Made by a program: the position numbers and the translations under genes. The notes beneath the pieces are model-generated. The model saw only the letters and a list, made by a program, of their open reading frames with translations, was not told the DNA's origin and did not search any database. A stretch of 64,000 nt of DNA from Streptomyces rapamycinicus NRRL 5491 (lineage in GTDB: Bacteria; Actinomycetota; Actinomycetes; Streptomycetales; Streptomycetaceae): positions 11,966,001-12,030,000 of the forward strand of contig NZ_CP085193.1 in assembly GCF_024298965.1 (NCBI RefSeq). The letters run 5' to 3'. Below, in pieces: positions 33,211 to 40,657 of the stretch (positions within the stretch are counted from its first letter, which is position 1; each line of letters starts with the position of its first letter).

Positions 33211-34002
33211 ATGGACTCGGCAGCCGAACGCGTGGCCGCGCTCCTGCTGGCCTTCGGGCGCCGCGGCACCACCGGGGATCACTCCGTCAGCGACCTGGCC
33301 AGAGCCGTCGGCCGTGAACGCAGCCAGGTCTCCCGCATGCTCCAGGCACTCGGCCGCGGCGGTCTCGTCGAGCAGGACAGCCACACCAAGCGCTACCGCC
33401 TGAGCTGGAACATGCTGGTCCTGGCCGCCGGTGCCGGAGACGGCTCACTCCTGCGGGCGGCCAGACCCGTGCTGCGCGCGCTCGTCGCACGCACCGGTGA
33501 GGTGGCGCTGCTGTCCGTGCAACGCGGCAACCGGTCGTTGACCGTACTGCGCGAAGAGTCGAACCAGTCCCTCCGGGCCGGTGGATGGGTCGGCCGCAGC
33601 TCACCTCTGCACTGCACGGCCTCCGGCCGGGCCCTGCTCTTCGACACCGACGACGATCTCGTGGCGGAGCTCGTCGCGGCGGATCTGACGACTCCCATGT
33701 CGGGGCTGTCCGCGCCCCGGACCATCGAGGACGTTCTCGAACGCCTGCGGATCGAACGTGACCGTGGCTACAGCATGGCGAGCGAAGAGGTCGAGATCGG
33801 CCTGACCTCGGTCGGAGTTCCGGTGCGTACACCGGCCGGTGAGCTGGTCGGCGTGATCAACGTATCCGGCCCCACATCACGGATGATCAACCGCCTCGAT
33901 GACGCGGCCCGGCGGCTCCGCACCGCCGCCACCGCCATCGAGGGCACCCTCGGGCGCATTCCGCCGGCTCAGACGGCGCTGCCGGCGCCGGACGGGGCGT
34001 AG
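33211..34002 (+). CDS. IclR-family regulator of the aspartase/MFS operon
   Basis: A 263-residue protein with N-terminal winged helix (VSDLARAVGRERSQVSRMLQALGRGGLVEQD) and the IclR effector domain (LHCTASGRALLFDTDDD ... GYSMASEEVEIGLTSVGVPVRTPAGELVGVINVSGPTSRM). ATG 33211 is preceded by GGAAGG; the frame is open further upstream through the palindrome, which argues against an earlier start. Divergent to the lyase-transporter pair, so the ligand is probably its substrate. Confidence 0.87.
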   Translation: MDSAAERVAALLLAFGRRGTTGDHSVSDLARAVGRERSQVSRMLQALGRGGLVEQDSHTKRYRLSWNMLVLAAGAGDGSLLRAARPVLRALVARTGEVALLSVQRGNRSLTVLREESNQSLRAGGWVGRSSPLHCTASGRALLFDTDDDLVAELVAADLTTPMSGLSAPRTIEDVLERLRIERDRGYSMASEEVEIGLTSVGVPVRTPAGELVGVINVSGPTSRMINRLDDAARRLRTAATAIEGTLGRIPPAQTALPAPDGA

Positions 34003-34009
34003 AGGTCCA

Positions 34010-34195
34010 GACGGCCTGGCCGAGAGCCGGGTCGTCCCGGCACATGGCGCGGACCGCCGTGGCGTCGAATTCGCAGGCCAGCACGGGTGTTGTCGCCGTG
34101 GCCTCCCCATGCCACCCCCGCGGCGCGAGGTTCCTTGCGGCCCAGCTCGACCATACGGGCGCCCGGTATGGGGGGGGAAGAGGCCGAACGGTCAT
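34010..34195 (-). pseudogene. Cyclic-nucleotide-binding (Crp-like) domain fragment
   Basis: A short frame that begins in an ATGA overlap with the preceding gene. Its part PPPYRAP, then EATATTPVLACEFDATAVRAMCRDDPALGQAVW, resembles the phosphate-binding cassette tail and C-helix entry of Streptomyces CNB-domain proteins (PPYRW...A.EFDA.AVR.LC..DPALG). Everything before and after is missing, and the remaining frame to 33887 is low-complexity. An 8-G run at about 34171-34178 may mark a slip. It looks like a relic of a CNB-type sensor beside the flavohemoprotein. Confidence 0.45.
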
Positions 34196-34686
34196 GACGG
34201 TTCCCGGCCAGCGGTCCCGTGCCTGGCCCCTCGCGGCCAGATCACCTCAACATCGGCCCCGTGACTGCGCGCGTAGGCCACCAGATGCGCCGTGACGTCC
34301 CGGCCGTTGGACGGCGAGCCGTCCCATACCGCGAGCACGCGGGCGCAGTGGCGCAGCAAGCTCTCGTCCGCGGTCACGCACGAGCCGCGGTCGCCGGGGT
34401 CGTACTCCACCAGCCGCACGCGCTCCGACAGCAGCAGTTCGCCGGCGGCCCTGCGGTCGAGCTCGGCCAACTGCGTGGGCACGCCGTTCCGCGACGGCAG
34501 GACCGTCACCAGGGCCAGCCCGGCCTTACGGGCGGCTCTCCCAAACGCCGTCGGCAACCCCTTCCCGGCGCGGACCAGACCGGCTCTGCCCACCCGGGCG
34601 AACTCGGCCAGCCGCGCACGCAGTTCGTCCTCCACCAGCACGAGCGTCGACGTGCTGAGATCGGGATGCCCCACGACAGCGATCAT
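34192..34686 (-). CDS. Conserved hypothetical protein, SLOG/Rossmann-like
   Basis: A 164-residue protein. MIAVVGHPDLSTSTL at the N-terminus and LRHCARVLAVWDGSPSNGRDVTAHLVAYARSHGADVEVIWP at the C-terminus look like a nucleotide-binding Rossmannoid of the SLOG type (nucleotide sensing/processing): a Gly-rich first loop, then a VWDGSP motif with a later GxxVxVI strand. No catalytic assignment is possible. It is divergent from the flavohemoprotein gene with a DevR-box-like palindrome between them, so it may belong to the same stress response. ATG 34686 is the conserved-looking start. Confidence 0.6.
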   Translation of the reverse strand: MIAVVGHPDLSTSTLVLVEDELRARLAEFARVGRAGLVRAGKGLPTAFGRAARKAGLALVTVLPSRNGVPTQLAELDRRAAGELLLSERVRLVEYDPGDRGSCVTADESLLRHCARVLAVWDGSPSNGRDVTAHLVAYARSHGADVEVIWPRGARHGTAGREPS

Positions 34687-35033
34687 CCCCGGCTGTCCTT
34701 CCTTCCCACTGCCCACTGGTCTGCTTGATCGTCTCCGGGCCCGGGGGCGGCTCGCCAGAGCCGAGCGGAACGAGGAAAGGGCCGGTCGGCCCTTGTGCGG
34801 GCGGAGCGCCGCGCATGTCCCTCGGGGGTGGATCTTCCTCTCTCGCCGCGTTGAGCACAGCAGCGACGGGCCTCACCTCCGTCCGGCCCGACGGGCCCTG
34901 GCAGCAAGGAAGTTCGGCCCTATTCGGGGGCACGTCGCCACCGGAACGATCGATGTACCGCTGCGCTCCACACGACGGACCCCGGCTGTGGCGGTGAGCG
35001 CCGTCCCCCTACGTGCCCGCACAGAGGAGAGCC
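34687..35033. other. Intergenic region between SLOG-like gene and flavohemoprotein gene
   Basis: 347 bases without a credible gene; open frames here are shadows. It contains the palindrome at 34777-34794 and, next to the flavohemoprotein start, the ribosome-binding site AGAGGAGAGCC. Confidence 0.6.
34777..34794. promoter_or_regulatory. DevR/DosR-box-like palindrome
   Basis: AAGGGCC-GGTC-GGCCCTT, perfect 7-base arms with 4-base centre. Its geometry equals that of the mycobacterial DosR box (GGGAC-N4-GTCCC). It lies between divergent 5' ends, not after a gene, so an operator is more likely than a terminator. The linked flavohemoprotein and DevS-like kinase fragment support an oxygen/NO-responsive role. 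Confidence 0.5.
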
Positions 35034-36239
35034 ATGCTTTCGCTTGAATCGGCCGCTGTCATTCGAGCCACCCTGCCCGTTGTCAGCGAGGCCCTGGACG
35101 AGATCACGGCGCATTTCTACGGCACCATGTTCGCCGAGCGGCCCGAGCTGCTGGACGGACTGTTCAACCGCGGCAACCAGGCCAGCGGCGAGCAGCGCAA
35201 GGCCCTGGCGGGGTCGATCGCGGCCTTTGCCCAGGCGCTGCCGGCCGACCCCGACGCCCGTCCCGACGCGCTGCTGTCCCGGATCGCCCACAAGCACGCC
35301 GCACTCGGCGTCACCGAGGACCAGTACACGATCGTCCACAAGTACCTCTTCCAGGCCATCGGCGATGTGCTGGGCGATGCCGTCACCGCTGAGGTCGCCT
35401 CCGCCTGGGACGAGGTGTACTGGCTGATGGCCGGTGCCCTCATGGCCCAGGAGGCCCGCCTCTACCAGGAAGCCCAGGTCGACCCGCGGTACCCGTGGCG
35501 TCAGTGGACCGTCGTGGAGCGGCGGGAGGAGACCGCCAACGTGGCATCCTTCCTGCTGCGCCCGGCTGATGACGGCCCGCTGCCCGCTGCCCGCGCCGGT
35601 CAGTACGTCAGTGTCCGGGTGCTCATGCCCGACGGAATCCACCAGACCCGCCAGTACAGCCTGTCCGGCGCCCCCGGCGACCGGCTGCGGCGCATCACCG
35701 TCAAGCGCGTGGCGGGCGTGGCGGGCGCCCCCGAGGGCGAGGTGTCCGGCCAACTGCACCGCACCGTCCGGACCGGCGTCGAACTCACCCTGTCGGCCCC
35801 GTTCGGAGACGTGGTCCTCGATGACCGCGACACCCCGCTCGTGCTGGTGTCCGCAGGCATCGGCTGCAACCCCATGGTCGGCATGCTCGAACACCTCGCC
35901 GCCACCGGTTCGGCCCGTCCGGTCCGTGTCCTGCACGCCGACCACGCCCCGGCCGACCACGCCCTGCGCGCCGACACCCGCCGTCTCGTGGCCCAGCTTC
36001 CCGACGCGCGAGCGGAGTTCTGGTACGAACGGGACGCGGCCGGGGAAGCCGGTGCGCGCACGGGCCTGATGGACTTCGACGGCCTGGACCTGTCCGCCGA
36101 CGCCGATGTGTACCTATGCGGTCCGCTCCCCTTCATGCGCGCCGTCCGGGCCCTGCTGCGCCGGGCCGGTGTCCCCGCGTGCCACATCCGCTACGAGGTC
36201 TTCGGCCCCGACCTGTGGCTGCCCCACGGCGAGGGCTGA
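35034..36239 (+). CDS. hmp: Flavohemoprotein, nitric oxide dioxygenase
   Basis: A 401-residue NO-detoxifying enzyme: globin domain, then FAD- and NAD-binding reductase domains. The globin has the proximal His region SRIAHKHAALGV and Tyr in the B-helix HFYGTMF. The reductase has the FAD motif TRQYSLSG, the NAD ribose/phosphate loop LVSAGIGCNPMVGML and the terminal YLCGPLPFM with EVFGPD. ATG 35034 follows AGAGGAGAGCC. It converts NO and O2 to nitrate using NAD(P)H. A DevR-box-like palindrome 240 bases upstream suggests regulation by a DevR-type system. Confidence 0.95.
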   Translation: MLSLESAAVIRATLPVVSEALDEITAHFYGTMFAERPELLDGLFNRGNQASGEQRKALAGSIAAFAQALPADPDARPDALLSRIAHKHAALGVTEDQYTIVHKYLFQAIGDVLGDAVTAEVASAWDEVYWLMAGALMAQEARLYQEAQVDPRYPWRQWTVVERREETANVASFLLRPADDGPLPAARAGQYVSVRVLMPDGIHQTRQYSLSGAPGDRLRRITVKRVAGVAGAPEGEVSGQLHRTVRTGVELTLSAPFGDVVLDDRDTPLVLVSAGIGCNPMVGMLEHLAATGSARPVRVLHADHAPADHALRADTRRLVAQLPDARAEFWYERDAAGEAGARTGLMDFDGLDLSADADVYLCGPLPFMRAVRALLRRAGVPACHIRYEVFGPDLWLPHGEG

Positions 36240-36378
36240 GACGCCCCGACCGCCCGGCGGCAGGAAGCAGGCCCACGGACCACAGCCGGCCCCCGCCCCG
36301 GCGCCCTCGACCGGCCAATGGCACGCGCCCGGCGCCGTAACCGCGTGTGCACCCCTGCCGAACTGCTGGAGGGTCACG

Positions 36379-36558
36379 GTGCTGCGGCTGAAGGTAGCGG
36401 ACGACGGCCGCGGCATCGACCCGGCCGTCACCCGCCGAAGCGGCCTGGCCAACCTCCAGCGACGCGCCGAGGAGCTGGGCGGCTCGTTCTCCCTCCGCCC
36501 GAACGAGCCGAACGGCACCCTCTTGGAATGGGCCGCGCCGCTGCACGCCGCCCCATGA
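36379..36558 (+). pseudogene. Histidine kinase C-terminal ATPase fragment (DevS/NarX-type)
   Basis: Sixty residues, VLRLKVADDGRGIDPAVTRR then SGLANLQRRAEELGGSF, matching the G1 (DGRGI) and G2 (GLxNLxxRAxxLGG) boxes of HATPase domains in DevS/NarX-like kinases, and ending LLEWAAPL as those proteins do. GAF, HisKA_3 and N-box portions are absent, so this is a relic. Position right after the flavohemoprotein suggests that the original locus encoded its own haem- or NO-sensing kinase. Confidence 0.65.
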
Positions 36559-36592
36559 CATCCCGGCCGCCGTCCGCGGCGCGCCGCGCTGT

Positions 36593-38212
36593 TCAGGGAA
36601 CGCGGCTGGGAATCACACAGTTCTTCGGCTGTTCCCGGCCGGTGGGCCAGCCCAGACCGACGAACTTCAGCTTGCCGCGGCCTTCCCGGCCCGGATCCAG
36701 CTGGACCACCGCGACGGGTTTGTCGTATGCGTTCCCGCTGCTGGTCAGGCAGATCAGGCCGCTCGTACCGCGCACCCGGTGCCGGGACTGGAGCAGCGAC
36801 CACTGAGCACCGACGTCCTCACGGCTGGGCACCGCCCCGGCGCCTCCCTCCTGCGCCTGGTGCAGCGCCTTTCCGATGGTGATGAGGCCGTCGTACACGA
36901 GCATCGTCCGGGAGTCCTCCAGGTTCGGGGCGGAGCCGAGGTCGATGCCCTCCTCGTGTGTTGTCCCGACGCGTTTCTTCAGGGTGTCCAGGGCCGCCCT
37001 CGGCTCGGTGAGGTACTGGGGGAGTTCCGTCTTGGTGGGCTCGCGGTCGTGGTGGGCTCGCCACTCCCGCTTCCAGTCGGCCAGCTCGGTACTCCAGGCG
37101 TCCGGGTGCGCGGGGGCGGCGTACTCCACCGTCACCTTCGCCTTGCCGTCCGCGCCGCGCAGCTGTTGCCAGTCCTTCTCCGTCATGTCCTGCCTCAGCG
37201 AGGCCGCGTCGGAACCGCTGACGATCGTGTAGTGCCGGTTCTGGCAGTCCACCTGGGCGAGCTTGAGCGCGAAGATCCGCAGGTGCAGCGTGCGGCCCGC
37301 GAAGTAGATGGTGCTGGCACCGGAGTCGCATATGTTGTTGGCCGTCCGGGTGAACTGGTTGCCGGTCGAGCCGGGCTCGTCGATGGCCGGGGATTCGAAG
37401 GGCATCGCGGCGGGACCGGGCGGGCCCTTCTCGTCGATGCCGCTGAACGCCTTCGCCAGCGACTCGTTGTAGGCGTCGCTGCGCTTGTCGTAGACCAGCA
37501 CCGTCCTCTGGTTCTCCCGGCCCCGTTCGCCGCTGAAGTTGGCCAGTGCCTGGGCCGCGTCGTGGTTGGTGGGGATCAACCGGGCCAGGCCGGGGAACGG
37601 CAGATCGGCCGTCCCGTCCGTCCGGTCCTCGTTCGCGATCTCGTCTCCGCTGATCCGCGAGGCGAGGACCGGGACCTTGTGCTCCGTCAGGCGCTGGACC
37701 GCCGCTCGCGTGTCATCGAGGCTGAGGTTGAAGCCCGTGACCGCGCGTAGCCGGTCCTTGGGCGAGTCGGCCATCCGCAGCAGGGTGTCCACGACCTTCT
37801 CCTGCTGCTTGTACGCCCGTCCGGGGTTGGCCAGCACCAGCCGGATCCTCGGCGGTTCGCCCTCGCCCTCGTTGGCCTGCCGCTGCCCCAGATACGCCCC
37901 TTGGAGGTCGCTGCGCATCTGCCGACGCTGCGCGACCTTGTCCGACTGGAGTGGCAGCATCACCGCCACGGTGACATGCGGCTGGCCGTCGATCCTCTTG
38001 TTCTCGCGTGCGATGGCCCGGGAGACGTCATGGATCTCCGGTGTGCCGAAATCGTAGCCCTCGCCGTTGACGCCGACGCACTCGCCGCCGGTCCGCTCGA
38101 CCCCGTCGGCGCAGGTGTCCGGCTTCTGGATGAAGTACAGCGCGAGCCAGACACATACCGTGACCGCGCCCGCGGCCAGCAGCACGTAGAGCATCTTCTT
38201 CCACCTGGGCAT
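36593..38212 (-). CDS. Membrane-anchored type 1 periplasmic-binding-protein receptor
   Basis: A 539-residue protein with one N-terminal membrane anchor (MLYVLLAAGAVTVCVWLALYF, residues 7-27) and a large extracellular domain. It resembles the Leu/Ile/Val-binding (receptor family ligand-binding) fold: VTVAVMLPLQS at the first strand, LRAVTGFNLSLDDTRAAVQRLTEHKVPVLASR, ARLIPTNHDAAQALANF and STIYFAGRTLHLRIFALKLAQ. An early CADGVERTGGEC pair may form a disulfide. No permease or ABC ATPase is near. It starts 5 bases after the P-loop NTPase gene, so the two are co-expressed and probably act together in sensing. Confidence 0.75.
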   Translation of the reverse strand: MPRWKKMLYVLLAAGAVTVCVWLALYFIQKPDTCADGVERTGGECVGVNGEGYDFGTPEIHDVSRAIARENKRIDGQPHVTVAVMLPLQSDKVAQRRQMRSDLQGAYLGQRQANEGEGEPPRIRLVLANPGRAYKQQEKVVDTLLRMADSPKDRLRAVTGFNLSLDDTRAAVQRLTEHKVPVLASRISGDEIANEDRTDGTADLPFPGLARLIPTNHDAAQALANFSGERGRENQRTVLVYDKRSDAYNESLAKAFSGIDEKGPPGPAAMPFESPAIDEPGSTGNQFTRTANNICDSGASTIYFAGRTLHLRIFALKLAQVDCQNRHYTIVSGSDAASLRQDMTEKDWQQLRGADGKAKVTVEYAAPAHPDAWSTELADWKREWRAHHDREPTKTELPQYLTEPRAALDTLKKRVGTTHEEGIDLGSAPNLEDSRTMLVYDGLITIGKALHQAQEGGAGAVPSREDVGAQWSLLQSRHRVRGTSGLICLTSSGNAYDKPVAVVQLDPGREGRGKLKFVGLGWPTGREQPKNCVIPSRVP

Positions 38213-38217
38213 CCCCG

Positions 38218-40386
38218 TTACCCCCTTCGCCCGAGTTGTTCGGTGCAGGCACAGCGCAGCAATGGTTGCTCGTTCGCCGCCAGTCCGTTCCAGTGGGTGG
38301 CCACCTTGCCGAGCTGTCCCGCCCCGTCGAACTCCATGATCGATAGAAGCTCCAGCAGCTTGGCCAGTGTGCGGGCCGTCTCCTGCCCGGTCGGCCTGGT
38401 CCGTTCCTCGCACAGCCACACCGCGTGCAGCAGCTGGTCGACGGTGCGGCGCAGCGCGGGTCCCTCCGGCGTCACCAGGCCCTGGGCGCGCTCCCGCCGG
38501 GCGTCCGCGCCACCCGGATACGGTGCCTGGGCGATTTCCAGCAGCTCCGCGCACCACTCCCGGGGGCGCCCGGGCAGCGTGGCGGCCAGATGGTCGGCCA
38601 CGTCGTCCGTACCGCCGGACACCAGATGGTGGTTCATACGGTGTGCGATGACCGAACCGAACGCCGCACTGTCCGGCGCTCTCCCGTCTGCCGCCCGTTC
38701 CGCGTAATGGTCCCGCAGGAGGTGGTGGTCGGCGTACCAGGCGGCGCCGTCGGGGCGCAGCCCGTACAGCCGGTGCACCAGCATCTGGCGCAGCCCGAAG
38801 TCCCCCACGAAGTGCCGTGCGCAACTGGGCCATCCGGTGTCGGTGAGCAGCTTCGACACCTGGTGCGCGGTGAGGCGGTTCACATGGCCGGACTGATGGT
38901 GTCGCAGCAGGACATCGGCGCATTCCTCGTCGTGTGCCACCGACAGATGGGTGAGCAGATCCAGCCACTCGCCGCGGTGCTCGCTCGGCAGCCCCACCGG
39001 CAACTGGTCCATGAGCAGTTCCTGGAGCAGCACGTCCACCACCGGCCGCTCGGGGGCGCCGTCGCCGGGGAGCCGCAGCGGAGCCTCCAGCAGGTCCCGG
39101 TCGTTGGCGTCCGCCGACATCCGGAAGGCGGCGGCAGCGTCGGCCAGCCGGATCACCGTGTGCGGCCGGCCGCCGCTCAGCCGCGCCACGGCAGCGTCGA
39201 TGCGACGGCGGTTCGCGCCGTCCTCCGGCTCCCCGCGCGTCTGTCTGCGCTCGGTCTCCCGGCGCAGCTGGTCCCCGGTGAGGAAGGGCATCCGCAGCAG
39301 TAGCACCCCATCGGCCAGCGGAGCCCGTTCCGACCCTCCGCCCAGGCGCGGGGACCACTCGGGCGGGCCGCAGTCAGAGGGACGGAACTCCGCCGGGGGC
39401 ACCACCTCCTCCGGCGGCAGGCCGCCGTGCAGGAAGGCGCCGCCGTCCGCCCGGCGCGCCGTGCCCACGATCACCACGCGGTCGCGCTGCCCGCCCCGGC
39501 GGTCGGTGAGCACGGCGCGCAGCAGCCGTTCCCCCAGCAACGACTCGGCGTGGTCCAGCAGCAGCGCCGGGCGACCCACCCGGCGCAGCCAGCCGGACGC
39601 CGAGGCGTACGCCGCCTCCAGATCCTCGCGCAGCGCCCGGAAGAGGAAGCCCTCCGCCAGCCCCCGTGCCTCGCCGCGGGCCTGGAAGTCGGCGGCCAGA
39701 TTGCTCAGCCCGTGCATGGGCTGGCCGGCCGCGCCGGGATAGCCGCCGTAGATCCGCTCCAGTTCCACCCTGCCCCGGGGCGCCAAGGACTGGAAGAGGG
39801 CTTCCAGCAGCGCGTTGCCCACTGCCGCGGAGTACGGGTCGAACGCTTGCCCGGCCATGGCCGTCAGGAGGTTCTGGAGGGATCCGGAGATCACGCCCTT
39901 CCAGAAGTCACCCGTCCTCAGGCCGGGCAGGCGCCGCTTCTGGGGCAGCTCCTCGTACCGTTCGACTTCCGTCGCGACCGCCGCGGGGGTGCCTCCCTCG
40001 GCGCCGGTCGCGATCACCGCGAGGCCCGCGAAGAGCCGGGGGAAGGCGAACGAGCCGCCCGTTCCCTGCCAGGTGCACAGCCGCCGGGCCATCTCGACCA
40101 GGGCCTCGGTCGCGGCCGAGCGGGCGCCCGGCTCCGGTCCCGCCCGGTGCGCGTACACCGGGGAGCCGCAGTCCAGACGGACTACCGGTACTTTGGTCGC
40201 GAAATGGTCCTGCACGGCGTGCAACAGCCGTCCCTTGCCCATGCCGGGCCCACCGGTGAGCAGCACCACTGGCAGATCGGGGCCGTACAGCGGATCGCGG
40301 CCGGCGCCCGACGGTGACCGCCCGAGCAGATGCGAGAAGAAACCCTCCTCGCCGAGCAGCTTCTCGAACCCCAAGTCCTCATGCAC
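38218..40386 (-). CDS. Large P-loop NTPase (AAA/STAND-like), partner of the receptor
   Basis: A 722-residue cytosolic protein. GTG 40386 is chosen for its strong site GGGGGAGGAG. Walker A is GGPGMGKG (residues 45-52); Walker B is probably ALLLDHAE (274-281) and the following VVIVGTARR (304-312) resembles sensor 1. A 200-residue insert of low similarity separates A and B. After the NTPase core a winged-helix-like segment (LSGGRPHTVIRLAD) and a helical C-terminal half follow, with no recognised effector domain or membrane helix. The layout suggests a STAND-type signalling ATPase. It is the first gene of the pair with the receptor-like binding protein. Confidence 0.75.
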   Translation of the reverse strand: MHEDLGFEKLLGEEGFFSHLLGRSPSGAGRDPLYGPDLPVVLLTGGPGMGKGRLLHAVQDHFATKVPVVRLDCGSPVYAHRAGPEPGARSAATEALVEMARRLCTWQGTGGSFAFPRLFAGLAVIATGAEGGTPAAVATEVERYEELPQKRRLPGLRTGDFWKGVISGSLQNLLTAMAGQAFDPYSAAVGNALLEALFQSLAPRGRVELERIYGGYPGAAGQPMHGLSNLAADFQARGEARGLAEGFLFRALREDLEAAYASASGWLRRVGRPALLLDHAESLLGERLLRAVLTDRRGGQRDRVVIVGTARRADGGAFLHGGLPPEEVVPPAEFRPSDCGPPEWSPRLGGGSERAPLADGVLLLRMPFLTGDQLRRETERRQTRGEPEDGANRRRIDAAVARLSGGRPHTVIRLADAAAAFRMSADANDRDLLEAPLRLPGDGAPERPVVDVLLQELLMDQLPVGLPSEHRGEWLDLLTHLSVAHDEECADVLLRHHQSGHVNRLTAHQVSKLLTDTGWPSCARHFVGDFGLRQMLVHRLYGLRPDGAAWYADHHLLRDHYAERAADGRAPDSAAFGSVIAHRMNHHLVSGGTDDVADHLAATLPGRPREWCAELLEIAQAPYPGGADARRERAQGLVTPEGPALRRTVDQLLHAVWLCEERTRPTGQETARTLAKLLELLSIMEFDGAGQLGKVATHWNGLAANEQPLLRCACTEQLGRRG

Positions 40387-40657
40387 GAACTCCTCCCCCG
40401 TGGAGTGCTCTCCCGCCCGGGACCGGGCGGCTGGCGCTGATGAGTCAGGAAGATTAGTGGAAAGTTCGACCGATTTTTGTGGACAATGATAAATCCCTGG
40501 AGGGGAGTTGACGGATCGGTTGTGGCAGCATATTCCGGCCGACACCGCAATTGTGGCCGCGCTGTTATGGCTCCTTCTCATCAGTCCGGGCGGCGGGCCG
40601 GAATTTCAGCCCCTCTCCTCGCGCGCTCCGGCGTCGCCGACGCACCGCGGCGCCGCG
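40387..40657. other. AT-rich upstream region of the NTPase/receptor pair
   Basis: 271 bases without a gene. The part from about 40440 to 40620 is noticeably richer in A/T than its surroundings (for example TTTTTGTGGACAATGATAAAT near 40474-40494), which suits a promoter region for the leftward NTPase gene. No clean -35/-10 pair or palindrome stands out. Confidence 0.45.

Noticed and set aside
34777..34794. Reading the AAGGGCC palindrome as a terminator
   Set aside because: Both flanking genes point away from it, so no transcript ends there; an operator fits better.
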